From contig NC_092347.1 of NCBI RefSeq assembly GCF_963676685.1, positions 84,012,592 through 84,076,591 on the forward strand: a DNA stretch of 64,000 nucleotides, read 5' to 3'. Of the stretch, positions 48,801 through 63,800 are shown piece by piece (the stretch's first letter is position 1; the number at the start of each line of letters is the position of its first letter). The stretch is from Mytilus edulis. Its lineage: Eukaryota; Mollusca; Bivalvia; Mytilida; Mytilidae. The notes below the pieces were generated by a model. The model was not told the DNA's origin and did not search any database. It saw nothing but the letters and a program-made list of their open reading frames with translations. A program made the translations under genes and the position numbers.

Positions 48801-51800
48801 TATGTGCAAATTGAATTTGTGTAATTATTAATAAAAAAAAAATTGTAGTTGTATCAGATAGCAGTGATTATGATGGAAATCTCTGGCGGTATCCAACAGA
48901 TGTAATATTTTCAAGTGGCAATACAAATTTTCTTGGTGTTCTTACTTTGAAACCTTCTTGCAGAGCTCACCTATTGTATTAATTACAAAGTTTGTCTTGT
49001 CCTGGACATGCATGAAATATTATCCAAAAAGAGTCATCTCCCACTGTATGAATAGAATAAACTGACATTTCTGTTCTCTACGCTAACTACACAGTAGCTA
49101 ATGTTTTTGGTTACACTTACATAGATGAAAACGTAAATTCTAATTTGATTGATACTAGTTTTATTAAGTTTGCTAGGAAGTATATTTTAAAGCAGTTCAA
49201 AGCAGGATAGAAAGTTGCAAACCAATATTGAACTCACTCTTTTGTTATCATGTTCTGTGAATTCATCTCATCTAATAAGCTAAATGCTAACTCCACTTTG
49301 TAATTGTCTTCTGCTACTTTCAACAACTTCATCAGTGTGTCCATAGGGGTCAGGCCGCCTTTGGTATTAATCAAACAGTGATATACATCAAAAGCCCTGT
49401 AAATAGAAAAACAAATGATGGTGATGTTTGCAATAAAAGGCAACCATTTGGCCTTGAACAATGAGGGAAAAAAATATATCTTATAGTCTGCTATAAAAGG
49501 CCCCGACATGAAAATCTGAAACAATTGAATTGAGAAAACTACCTAACCAATACATAACAAAAATGTTAGGAAAAACAAATATGGGTTCAAATAAATCAAC
49601 ATTCGGATGTTTCGTAATCTTTATAGTATAACATATTGATATAACTGGTTCAAAATTAAGCATATTGGTAAACTCATTTAAAAAAATACTAGGAATATCT
49701 CGACCCTAATGGCCTTGACGGACTATAAGGGAATTGATGTTGAATAAACATGTTAAAAAGGGTCAATTAGTACCAAGAGATATCAAGATAGCAGTTTACA
49801 TTGACTTATAAGCTTAATGATCTATTATTCTCAGGTAAATCATATGAAATTCGACCTTACCTTTTTGCATCATGATTCTGGTATGCTTTATTTATTTCCT
49901 TTACACAAGCATTGTAAGTATCAATCTGTAATGAAAACAGTCAAAAATAATATCTTAACTTTTTTTTAAAAAGATGCCACACCAATGATTTATTATTAAA
50001 ACAAAGTTTTATTTTGATTTTTTTTTTTGTCGTTTTGCTGAATATAAATATTTGGCACAAGATATCATATATGCATAGCAATTTTTAAATTGAAATATGA
50101 TCTTTCTACAGAATTTGTAAACAGATTACATCTCACATTCTCTTTGAAGAAACAACTGACATTTTCCTTTTCAGCTGAAAATGAGTAGACCTCATTTTGT
50201 GGGTCGCTTCTCTTCTTTCCACAATAAACTAATCATCATGCCTCTGTGTCCTATAGGTACCATGCATAGTTGCAGTTGTTATCCCTGCTTTGATTATCCT
50301 GTTTAGATTATTTTGAGAGAGAACAAAAATAAACTCCAGGAATGATTATTGCCCTGTGTTTGAATTTGTCCAAATGGTTGAAGAGAATAAAAGAAGATAT
50401 TGTCTGAGGACCGCTCAAGCTTTGTATTTTTTCATGAGGCATCACTTTAGAACAGTAAATGATTTACTGCAAATATTTCACCTATGTGTGTTGTGGTTAT
50501 TAACATTGTTTATGAGTTTCATAAAAATTCAGAAGTATAAATCTTAAGTTGAGAGTGTGGAAACACAAGAGTGCACACACTGAAATGTCTTGCCTTCTAT
50601 ACTAATCATTGATATTATGTTGATAGTCCTAAGTATAAAGCTAAGCTTTAATACAACTGTCACATAAACTTAACATTAACCAAGATAACTAAACAAAGAC
50701 CAATGAACCTTGAAAATGAGGTCAAGGTCAGATGAACCATGCCAGGCAGACATGTACAGCTAACAATGCTTCTATATAACATATATAGTTGACCTATTAC
50801 TTATAGTTTAAGAAAAATAGACCAAAACACAAAAACTTAACACTGTGCAATGAACCGTGAAAATGTAGTCACAGTCAAATAAAACCTGCGCGACTGACAT
50901 AAAGATCATAAAATATTTCCATACACCAAATATAGATGACCTATGGCATATAGTATTAGATAAAAAGACCAAAACTCAAAAACTTAACTTTGACGACTGA
51001 ACCATGAAAATGAGGTCAAGGTCACATGACATCTGCCCGCTAGATAGGTACACCTTACAATCATTCCATACAACAAATATAGTAGACCTATTGCATATAG
51101 TATGAGAAAAACAGACCAAAACACAAAAATTTAACTATAACCACTGAACCATGAAAATGAGGTCAAGGTCAGATGACACCTGCCAGTTGGACATGTACAC
51201 CTTACAGTCCTTCCATACACCGAATATACTAGCCCTATTGCTTGTAGTATCTGAGATATGGACTTGACCACCAAAACTTAACCTTGTTCACTGATCCATG
51301 AAATGAGGTCGAGGTCAAGTGAAAACTGTCTGACAGACATTAGGACCTTTCAAGGTACGCACATATCAAATATAGTTATCCTATTACTTATAATAAGAGA
51401 GAATTCAACATTACAAAAAATCTGAACTTTTTTTTCAAGTGGTCACTGAACCATGAAAATGAGGTCAAGGACATTGGACATGTGACTGACGGAAACTTCG
51501 TAACATGACGCATTTATATACTAAGTATGAAGCATCCAGGTCTTCCACCCTCTAAAATATAAAGCTTTTAAGGAGTGAGCTAACGCCGCCGCCGCCGGAT
51601 CACTATCCCTATGTCGAGCTTTCTGCAACAAAAGTTGCAGGCTCGACAAAAAATGAACCAAGACAGAAGAATAACACTAGTGCCTCTAATGCATAGATAA
51701 CAAGAATGTGTCCATAGTACATGGATGCCCCACTTGCACTATCGTTTTCTATGTTCAATGGACCATGAAATCAGGGTCAAAACTCTAATTTGGCATTAAA

Positions 51801-54800
51801 ATTAGAAAGATCATATCATAGGAAACATGCGTAAGTTTAAAGTTGATTGGACTTCAACTTCATAGAAAACTACCTTAACCAAAAACTTTAACCTGAAGCG
51901 GGACAGACAGGTGGTCGAACAGACAAAAGGACACACAGACCACAAATCATAAAGCCCATAAATGGGCGTAAAAAGTGTAGGTTCACTAAAGTAGTGATCA
52001 ATATAGTATAGTTGCCCTATAAGCAATATGTGTTCAAATATATAATTTCAAGTTCTTTTTATGTACTTACTGGTAAAGGTACATGATGTTTGAACTGACA
52101 CTTCCTGTTGACACATATACCCCCTCCAAGGAAAACAAAACAATATCCTGACGGGTATACCAAACTCTTTGGTACTCGTTCTGCTGGACTTTTGTCTGCT
52201 TCAGGAGCTTTCTGTGGAAAAATATACAAAATGATGTTGACGACTATGTATTTAAGGCAGAATATTTTTAAGGAATGTTTAGATTTTTGTTCGAAGATGA
52301 AGTAAATTTTGTTAAAAAAATTTTTAATATTATTTCGAGTTGACAAATTACGAATTGTGTGTAGTAATGAAGCCTTAGCTTCTTCAGCTGTCTACAGACG
52401 TAAGAGCACACTTATTTTATAGGGTTATGTAACTGAGAAAACCTGTAATATCTGACCGTTGCATGTTATCTCTTATATTGAGGATTTTGTATACGGACAC
52501 CAGTCTGTTGTTTAGACTGATGTTTCCCTTTAGACATGCTAGATGTTGTTTTGTTCATTATGTCTTTTAATAACTGTCCCATTGATCTATAACCAACATT
52601 TAATTTTAATCATATCCAAAGTAGTTTTTCTTTCATGTTTTTAATCTAGTTTTTAATGCAATGTTTAAATTTTTCACTACAAACAAAATTTAATTCAACT
52701 ATCAAAAGTTAACTAATACAATTTAGTTGTTTAATATTGTTTTCAATTTTTTGGTCCTATGTAACAATGATAGTTGTGAAAGAATGCTGTCTATCACAGA
52801 TAATTGGACTTAGGTGGTCAAGTCTTAATGCTTCTACAAAAGGAGAAAGCAAAATTTGATGCTAGCATGAATTTCACTCATTGCTTATACATTAAAAAGT
52901 ATTTGAGGATATTAATCATTATTTGCTCAACAAATGTCTTATTTTATTAGCTTTGATTATTTTGCTACTTGTACCTGTGTGGCAGCAGTTGACGGAGCCA
53001 CTTCCTTCTCGTGACTGTCACATTTTTCTGTCTGGTTTAGTTCTCTATCTACTTCTGTCATTCTGGAAAACAAACATTTTAAAATCTACTCTTTTCATAA
53101 TCCATATTAAAATAAATGGGAAATGTGTCGTGCCCATGGGACACAGATAATGTCCCCACTTGCATATCAAATACAGTTATAAAGACACATAACCAAATTG
53201 TTCTTGATCTGAGTTTTGTGGTAATAAGTATTGTGTAAAAAGTTTTATAATATTTGGTTGAGGCAAACTAAAGTTAGAGAATGGAAACGGCACATATCTA
53301 GAACAGTAAAAGTGACAACACCAAAATTCAAACTTGATCTGTATTTTGTGGAAATCAGCATTGTGTATAAGTTTCATAACCTTTAGTTGAGGCAAACTAA
53401 ACTAAGAGTATGGAAACAAAAAATTCAGCATTTTTTTCCATTTGTAAAGGAGCATAATTAAAACTTAAAGTTACACCACCAAAATTCAAACTTTATTCTT
53501 AGTTTTGTTTTAATAAGCATTGTGTTTCATTATATCTGGTTGAGGCAAACTAAAGTTAAAGAAAGGAAACCAACTTTGGGAACAAATGCTGTAAAAGTTA
53601 GCCGCTACCCCTTCAAGTTTTAAATTCTAAAAATTATGAACGATTGTATCCAAATTCAAATAAAAGAACAGTTTCAATGTCCCCCATGTTGAACTTATTT
53701 TATATTTCCAAGGTGCATAACTTTTTTTAAAAGACTTGATGTCCATCATTATACAACTTGTTAATAATTGCAGCAACACAGAAAACCAAAATTCATCTGC
53801 AATATCAATATGTAGTTTAATAGTTATGTTGAGAAGCTATAAAAACTTACTTCAAGCAGACAAATCTAAAGGGAAACATTTGTAACTAATTTGTAAGAAT
53901 TGAAGTTGCATATCTCTAGCATTGAACTTGACCTTCAATTTATGCTAGTTACATAGAAAATACTTTTAAAATACACTATACCTTTCCTCCTCTTCCTCCT
54001 GTGGTGCTATCAGGAACGAGGCTGTCTCACAATCATAATCAATAATAGATATAGCGTCATCTTCTACATTATAGTCTCTAATGGAACCTGCACTATCTTT
54101 CTGAGTGTTAGTACTAAACATATCTTCTTCATCTGCTTAAATGAAAGATTTACTGAAATATTTAACAGATTTTCATGGCGTGTTTAGGCTCAAAGAAAGG
54201 TGTAAACACCAGTCTCATGTTGTTTTTTATGAACAATTTACACCAGTTGACCATGATGTCATTCAGTGCAAACAAGACTACTGAACAATCGTTTTTTTTT
54301 TTACTGTGACGTAATAACATCAGAACTTTACGGGAAAGTTTACAAATTTGAAAGTCTGTCTAAGACAATACCAAGACTGAAAAATATCATTTTCATCAGC
54401 TATTGAGATACTTCAGCTGTATCATTTTATTAACAGTTTTTTCTAAATGTGGGTTTCCTGCAGATGCTAATTCATTTTATATTTTGTCCCCTTATACTAC
54501 TAATAATTATTGCCATTTGTTAACAATATCTATTTTGAATGAATTTAAAATTTTGGTGGTTTTGCCTTATCTTATCTTCTCTTCTTAAAATTTTATATCA
54601 ATTTTTCCAAATCTTTAGTATTTAATTCAGGGCTTCCAAAAAATATTTGAGCCAGCCGGACATTTTATATCTGATCCCGATTTTTAATCCCTTAAGACTA
54701 AGTCACAAAAGGCAATTATGGTAATCAGATGGCCATTCCAATGATTGACATTACATTAAAAAAAAACGATTTTAAACTTTACTTTGATATGATATGAATT

Positions 54801-57800
54801 TGATATTCGGATGTTACTGTTAAATAGGCAGTGCATCATTCAAAGTGTGCACATCAGCGTGCTCCTATCTGCCTTAAACTTTTTATTTGTGCTAATTGAC
54901 ATTGTCAAAACTACTTTGTTTTCAACCGGATGTTGACTTGACAATGGTAAAACATGGACCATAAACGGATACGTAAAATCCGTGTATGTTTACAAAGCAC
55001 GACTGAGAGAAGAAGCTCTTTCCACGTTATTTCTTCAACAAAATACTTGAATTGAACGTTAGATACAGGTATCAATGATAATTTTAGCATTTTTAAAGAA
55101 ATGTAGGATGCATTATTAAATTTCCCACCTGTGCACATGCGCACACGTGTTCTAGTTCATACGACGTTGTTCTGACGATTTTTTATTTAAAACCTTTTTA
55201 AATTTTTCATCAAATCATGTTGATAAAACTAATTTCTAATAATTTTAATGTTTTGGACTAAATCAATTAGATTCAAACCGCTAAAATGTAAGAAAATAAT
55301 TGTGAATAAACCGATCAATTTATACGATGTCCGGTACTGAACATAGTTCACATGTCACCTGAACAGGTAGATTTCAGCTGTCCAACTACTAATTAGCCTT
55401 GATTAAAATTAGAAAGTATTGAAGTAGGTGTTGTTTTGATAGTAATTAATCATCATGTCATATTTATGACCGGAAATGTGTTGATGTCAAAGGCAAAAGG
55501 TTGGGTCAAAAAGATCGTGAATTACGTAAAAATGATCGAAAAAGCCTTGAAAACTAAAAAGTATATGACCGTTTCATGCTTTGCCCAGCCGGACTTTTAC
55601 CGGACATTATACAAATGACCGGAATATATGACCGTTTTGGAAGCCCTGATTTAATTACATTATTCTAGTTAACTTTTTTTCTACATTTTAAAGACCTACC
55701 TTCTGATTTTTCCTCTCCACTATCATTACTACCCTCATCAGAACTGACTTCACTATCACTGCTTTCACAGTCTTTATCACTGTCATTTTCATCACTCTGG
55801 CTCTTATTGTCACTATCACTATCACTCTTAAAGTTTTGATTTTTGCTTTCTCTTTGTTCCCCTCTTTCATCGTCCCTTGTTTCTTTGCTATCATCATCAT
55901 CATCATCACTGTTCAAGACTGTGTCAAAATCTCCAGTATTCACCGAACTAATAGGGGACAAATTCCCTTCCAACTCATCAGGTCGGTCTTCGTTTTCTCT
56001 TTCTTTATTGACTTTCATCAGGGGAAAATTGCCTTCTAAATCATCAGGTCTGTCTACTTTCTCTGTATTTTTGTTGATTTTTGTGTTCAAATCTAAATTT
56101 TCATCAACCATTGTCTTTTGAATGATATTCGGACATTCATTAGATATTATTTTTTCTGGTTCCAATTCTGACATCAAATTTTCATTCTGTCCTTCACCAT
56201 ACAGACCTAAGGAATCATGTTCATCTACAGTACCTAAATCCATACCATTGCCATCCTGTTCTGTTTCCATTTCCTCTATACTATTAGCTGTAAAACATTT
56301 AAATGAATGTAAGTACTGTTTTCTGCAATAATCCATTATCATAGATATAACATTAACAAATTGGTTGAAACATGAAGCTGGAATATACTAAAAACATGTT
56401 ATGAATTTCATGCTTCTAACGCCCTTTTCTGTTTTACTTCTATCAGGAACACTCAATTTAAGCCAATTATTTGATAACCAAGGATGATGTTTTGGATTTT
56501 AATGAACATAATCTACGAATTACTGGAAAATGATTAAGTCAGGGATTTCATTAGCACAAACGACTTAAAACCTTTAGGGCTGTTCCAAAAATAAGTGTAT
56601 TGGGGGAGTCGGAAGGCACTTTTTTTTTTACCCAACCATGCATAAATTCTAAGTGGCTATTTCCTTTAAATGTTTTCTTAAAACAAGCATTCTGTGAGCA
56701 TTGCATGGCAATACATGGCAATACATAGTCCTCTACTGGTTAAAAATTCATTGTAATAGAACAAAATTTTAACTTGATCTACAAATTGTCATGATGTAAA
56801 CTATATAAAATAACAAACAAACCTACCACTAAATTGTAAAACTTATGGATTCTTTAAATGAACTTTTCTAAAAGGTTCCCAAATCAACACTGTAATTATA
56901 TCTTTGAACATTGTTTTTATTGTTTTTAATATACGTAGTATACTACATTATTAGTTTTTCCAATTTAATTGTTTCCTATTTTTATTTTAGGCCTTTTATA
57001 CAGTATTGGATTTTCTTATTGTTGAAGGCATTAGGGTTGTCTTATTTAATTGCTTACATCCACTTTATTTGAACTTGGGGGGGATAGCTGTCTCCTTGGT
57101 AATCTTACCACATCTTTTTTTTTTTAAAGTATTCACTGAACCATAAAGATAAGGTCAAGGACAATTGTTATATGACAGACGAAAACTTAATTACATAATA
57201 TATCTATATCAAAATTATGAAACTTTCCGGTCTTCTTCCTACTGAAATATTAAGCTTTTAAGTAATTAGTTAACACTGCCACTTGATCACTATCCCTATG
57301 TCTGGCTTTTGCGTTAGAAGTATCAGAAGAGACATTAAACCATTACAATAAAAATTATTTACCTGTTATGAAGCTAAGCTGATCTGGTTGTGATTCTTCT
57401 AATCTAGCTGACTGTATCAAATCACTAGCAACTGCACTGTCAGACTCTGTATCAAAAGGCAATTCTTCTTCAGCTCTGAACTGAGGCTCTTTAGTAGGTA
57501 ACCGTGAAAGTTTTGTTCTTTTTCTTGGTGTATTTTCTGATTCAATTGATGGACGCTTTCTCCTAAAAGAATGATCAGTACTGTTTGAATGTTTTGATGA
57601 AATTGACCCTTCACCCGCCCTTTTAGAATTATCGGAAGCAACACTTTCATTATCATTTTGCATATTCATGTCCTCTGACAACAGAGTTCTATTCTCACTA
57701 GATATCTTGTTGTCATCCATTTTCTCTACCTCTGAACTTTCTGTCAGCTTGAGTTTTATTGTGATGTTAGCCATGTTAGATGATGAATGTGACAATGTAA

Positions 57801-60800
57801 TACTTCTTGTCTCAGATTTTTTGGAGCATGCCGATATGTCTGATTTTGCTGATACATCATCTAAACCATTTGATTTTGGTAGATTTGCTGACAATGTTTT
57901 TTCGCTTGTTTTAGAACGAGATGACAAATTAGATTTTTCTGACATATCATCAGACAATTTGGATTTTTGTAAGACTTCTGTTGATAAAGACACCATTCCA
58001 GAGTTGTCTTTCTTTAATATTGGTTTTACAAGAGATGAAGAATCATTGAATAATCCTTGATGAGGACTTGGTAAACTGTCATTTTCTCTCCGTTTATCTA
58101 TTATAACAGTTCTATATGATTGACTATCAGAAAATACACCAGTATCCTTGGGAGAGGTCAAAGAAATGTCACCATGTAATGACTTTCCAGATGGACAGTC
58201 CATTCCTCTCAACATGCTCAGTAAATGTTTCTTCTTACTAACAGGTGTTTTTTCATTAGCAGCTATCACTACTCTTTGTTTCAGATCAGAAACGGGTCGG
58301 TTACCAAATTTAACATTGACAGTCCTGTTGATTGATTCTAATGGAGATTTTATACTCATGTTTTGGTTTTCTTCATGCTCATGTCCTGGCTGTTTTCTGA
58401 ACTTTTTGTCAAATTTTACTGGACAACTACCAAACATAGATTTCATCACTTGTTCTGAGCTCATACTTTTAAAGTTCTTAACGGCTGTATCAGAAGTTTC
58501 CAATCCAGTACTTTTGTCTTGGTTTGAGTTGTTGAAAGCACCAAATCTTTCTGATAAACTTTTCTGTTTCAGTTTTGACGCTGCTTTATCGTCTAAGGGA
58601 GTTGATGTTGCATTTACAGTGAATGAACTCATACTTGAAATATCCTGTAAAGAAGTGTCTGAATCCATTACCTCCCTTGCCACAGATGCTATATCTGAAC
58701 CATCATTCATATCACTGGCAAAATGGATATCTGATGCCTCACACACAGATTCCTTTTTGTTTTCCGATTTCTTTTTCTTTTTCACAGGACTTTTCTTGCC
58801 ACTATTCTTTTTATCCTTTGAAGCTAGAACAGTTTCAAATGGTTCAATGTCCTCTATTGTACAAGGTTTGATTGGCAAGCGTTCTTCTTCAGACTCTTTT
58901 GCCCTTTTTTTCAGAATTGACTGAGCTATTTTTGAAGTCATGAAATAATTTTCATTTTGACAAATACTTCCACGTTCACTTGCTCTCTTGAAAAAATCTA
59001 TACCATCACGACTATTGGAATCTTCTTTAGAGGGTGTTCTTTCTATCTTTCTTTTCTTTATTAAGATTTCCTTTGGTTTAGAAATTGCTTTTTCAAAGTC
59101 TGTTAGACTTAGACTTTTCTTAGGACTAGATTGTAGACTTTTGACTTGAGGTTTCTTTTCTTTTGTTTGACTAGGCTTTGTCGGAACGGTCTCTTTTTTC
59201 AAATTTTTATCAGAGTTGTAATCCAATTGACTATTAAAGTTAGTAACATTATCATCTGTTTTACTGTATGCCATTGGGTAATCTATTTCATAAGTTGGAA
59301 AATTGACATCAAAATCATTTGTCTGAATGACTTGAGTATTAGCATCACTTTCAGTGTTAGCTTCACTTTCCGCAGTAGGAAGTATAGAATCTCCACATGA
59401 AATTTTCCATCGATTCTTTCCTGTTTTTTTAAGCATTAAATTTCCCACATGTAAAATGTCATCCTCTATGTAAATTCTCTCCAAACAAATATCAAATTCC
59501 TTAAAGGTATATGGAAATTGTCTTTTCATTTCACTGAAAGTCATTATATGGGACATTGATGTTGGTTCCTCATTGGTGAACTGAAGTGTCCTTCTAGGAG
59601 AACCACCCTCAAGATGTTCGTCATACCGATTTTGATCTGGTGTCATCTGTTCTTCTACATTCCCTGTAATTTCCTCATTCTCTTCATCATCTTCTTCACT
59701 TGGATAATCTTCCATAGAATTGTTAACATTCTGATAGCTGTTGTCAGTTAATTGTTCATGACCTACTGATTCATTAAAATCACTTTGTACTAATGTTGTA
59801 TCTGGTTCCAAGTCAGAAACTGGTTCTGCTATGTATTGGATCATGTCAATATAACTAGAATTATTTAATTCCCAGTTATCAATTGTCAGAAATGATGACG
59901 GTTCTTCCCCTTCCGTGACTGAAGAATTCTGAACGTCCGATATGTCATCAGAGGCCAATTTTTCAATTAAGTTCTTTTCTTTGGATATTGTATTATTCAA
60001 ATTCTGGATTTTTTTCTTCAATTTGCTCACATTGTCAATTTGTTTCGAGGAAAAATTGTGCACCTTGTTTTTTTCACTCCCAGGTTTATGACTTTCCTCT
60101 TCATTTGCATGTCGTGTTTTCTTGTGACGAGCAAGACTTTTCTTTAATTTGTAACGTAGACCACAGAGGTCGCATACAAATTGTTTTGAAAGGTCGATAT
60201 CATTATCTAATACTGAATCAGTAATCAAATGACTTAATGGTGGTTTTGAGTAAGATGTATCAGCTTTTGGAAAGTGAGCAGCACAATTCCCATTTTCTTT
60301 ATGATCTAAGAATTTTAATTGGCCAGGAAAGATTTCCTCGCACAGTTCACATACATAATTCTTCCAATTTCTTCCACCTAAACACTGTTTCAAAGCAAGA
60401 AAATCTGAAGAAATATCTTTAAGGCCATAATCAAACTCGAAACAATCCTCAGATATTTCATTTACTACAATATCTTCAAAAGCATTTAGATCATTTGAGC
60501 CATTTCCATTTTTCTTCATCAAAGCCAACATATCTGGAAATATGTCATCCCACTTAAGAGGTGATGGTGTAACAAATCCATTTTCTTTCTCTGATACGTC
60601 AGTTTTTTTCTCCGATAAGTCAATTTTATCATTTACGTAACGAATAATTTTGGGGAATTCAGAAGAAAGCTCTTCTTCTTTATTATCTATTTGCTCTTCA
60701 GCTTTTTCTACAGGAACAAGTTTTTTGTCGGAGAAAAATGGGTTCTTATTTAATCTGAGTATTTTAAAACTAAGTTTAGACTCATCACAATCAGATGCCT

Positions 60801-63800
60801 TAGTTACATATTGTGAACTAGATTCACAATTTTTAGTTAAAACAGCCGATTCACTAAGTCTTTCAGATTCGTACTTCTGGTTTAACTCATTATCCTTTGT
60901 AATCAAATGATCTTCCGGTGGAATGAGATTATTACCCGTTGAAACCACTGATTCATCTTGAGTATTTAATTCATTATTCTTAGAAATCGATTGTTCTTCT
61001 CGTTGAAGGGATTCATCATCCTTTGTAACTGTGCATTCACCTTGAGACAGAGCCTCATGACCTTCAATAACCACTTGTTCCTTTTGTGTAACAGATTCAA
61101 TATCCATGTTAAAGTCGTTTTCAACAGGTGTCACAAATTCTACATAATTAGTATTGGTACATAGATCTTTGTTGTCATCATTTTCTTGATGTTCCACAGT
61201 CTCAGTTGAATGTTCACTGATATCACTGTTGTGATCCACACAATATACTACAGTGTTGTCACTAGGATGTCGTATCTTTTGTGAGGATGCCTCTGCATCT
61301 TCTATTCTAATATTGCTCATTTCTGGAGAATGTGCTGGTAGTGTTTCATTGACACCAGTAAGAAAGCTTTCAAGAGTTCCAAAAGTTGGCATTACGTTCT
61401 GATTGCCATCCAGTAATAAATCCAAGTTAGAATTGACAATTACATTTCTCTTCCTCATAGATAGCATTGTTGGCTGCTTCTGCTTAACACGAGATGGTAG
61501 ATTTCTTAAATGACGTTTTTCTCTTTTAGCTGTCTTTGATTTTCCTTTTTTGTTTGGTTTTAAAAATATATCAACCGCATCTACTTGTGCATGTTGTGGT
61601 TGACAAGATAGTTCTATTTCATCAGGTTCTATCGGAGCTTCCAGCTGATTGTCTTCCTCATCTATCTGGCTCGAGACTTCACCAATTTCTTCCTCATTCT
61701 TACCCTGTTCCAAACTTACTAGTTTGGTCTCTTCACTAACATCCAAGGACACCTGAGGCCTCTCTACACTTTTATTTCCTTTTTTCTTGCTCTGTAAAAC
61801 AACCTCTACAGATATTGCACTATCAACCTCATCTGTTTTCTCTTCACTAACAAGTATGTCATCTCTTCCATCATCTCTTCCATCATCTCTTCCATATGAC
61901 CTTTGCGTCTCTTTCCCTAATTGGTGGAGTTCTTTTGCATTGTATTCAGCACCATCCTGATCATCTGAATTCTTTTGTCCTTTACTTTCTGATGCCGATG
62001 ATTGTTCCATTTCAACTTTCAAAACATTTTCTGGTAGATTTTGCATAACACTCTCCTTAATTTCATCTTGTTGAATAACATTATCAAGTTCATTTTGATT
62101 TTCTACATTTTTCTGCACTTCACTTTGTTTCTTCTTTGTCCATTTAACTTTTAATGGAATACCAGTTTTAGCGGTTTCCCCTTTCCCTTGATTTTCTTTC
62201 TTGTCTACAGTTTTCTCCAGAGATAAGGATTCAACTGCAGGACTTGTGAGTTTATCTTCACTTATTCTGTCTGTGTCAACATATTTTCTTTTACGTCCTC
62301 TTTTCTTTTTCTCCTTACTACTTCCTTCTTTCAATTTGTTCACTGAATCATTCACAGACAGATCAATTGATTTCCTGGCATCAGAACAGTTCTTAGTATT
62401 TGAAATCTCATCTGGTAGTTTTGTTTGACATATGGATTGCTCTTCTCCAATAGACTTACTCACTAAATGCTGATCAAATTCCATTTCTGATTGCATGTTC
62501 AAACCACTACCACCTTCCTCCAATACATTTTGTCCTTCTTCATTACTTATTTTTTCAGTCAATTCCCAGTCCTCATCGTGCTTTTCTGATTCAGATTCTG
62601 TAATTGAGGCTTGTTTCCTATTTTCAGTTTCTAAGATGTCTTTTCTTTTACCAAACATTGTTGATGTATCATTTTCTTCAAATTGTTCTGCTTCATTTTT
62701 TGATAAATCTTTCGATTTGTCTGTTTTTTCAATAGGAATCATATTTTCATTTTGCAACTTTGTCCTCTCTTCTTTGGTACCACCAAACTTTCTACTCCTT
62801 CTTGAAAGGACTATTTCCCTCAAGTCAGCAATCTGCTGTGCTACAATTACTGCCTTTTCTTCATCATATTCTTCCTCCTCACTGATTTCTCCCTCCATGC
62901 AACTTGCTTTGACATCAAATAATGGATCTAAATTACTACCGGAGGCACACATGCTCTCAGTTTCATAGACTTTAGTATACCGATCTTTCAACAGTGGTAT
63001 GTTACTAATATTGATAGTCTGTTCAGATTCATTCATTGAAAGTTTTTCTAATATAATTTTTGGCGACCTTCGCTTCGATTTATTGTACAGTTGTCTTGCA
63101 TCTTCCTGAAAGTCAACTTTCTGTGACACAGTGATTTGTTCTAGTTCTCGTTCATCAACATCTGAATTATCGTGTGTTTGTTCGTCAATGTCTTGGTGCA
63201 TATGTGTACGTTCAAATCTTCTCGTCAAAGATACTCTAGAAATTTTTGATTTTTTACCAACTGCTTTTAAGTTGTCAAGATTTTTATTGTTTGAAGTTTT
63301 TGACTGTTCTTGTTGTTCACGTAAAGCCTTAGGGGAATTAATACTAATGCAAGTTTTTCCTAAAAGTTGTACAGGTTCAACTTCAGACCGTTTAGTTCCC
63401 AATGGTTCCATAATATGACTCTCTAATCTTGATCGCTTGCTGGTTTTAATTTTTGAGGTGGCAGAGTTTGAAGAATTGTCACTCAAACGTTGTTCAGTAC
63501 ATACTGTACTTTTAGTTTTAGGCTCTTTTTCATTTTGATCAGTTGGACAAATTTGGTTTTCAGTCTCATTATCAGTATCAGCCTCTAACAGACCTTTATC
63601 TTGAATGATTTTGTTTTCTTTAGTTTTATCACTTCCATCAAAACCTTTTACTTCAGATTTATTTACAACACTAGATTTATTTGCACTCATTACAGTTCTA
63701 CACTCACTTTTAGTTTGCAATGTTATCTTAAAATTCACAAAATCATTCTGATTTTTCACGACTTTTTGACTTTTCTCTAATTCTGTCGTTTCTAGATTTT

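Noticed and set aside
56577..56640. Third PIF-type MITE
   Set aside because: Only one degenerate end is visible. No matching inverted end or target duplication was found.
57668..63418. Plus-strand frames of 80-258 codons opposite the giant exon
   Set aside because: They are shadows of the 2,212-codon minus-strand frame. Ser/Phe/Leu-rich translation is what the complement of Glu/Lys/Asp codons gives.
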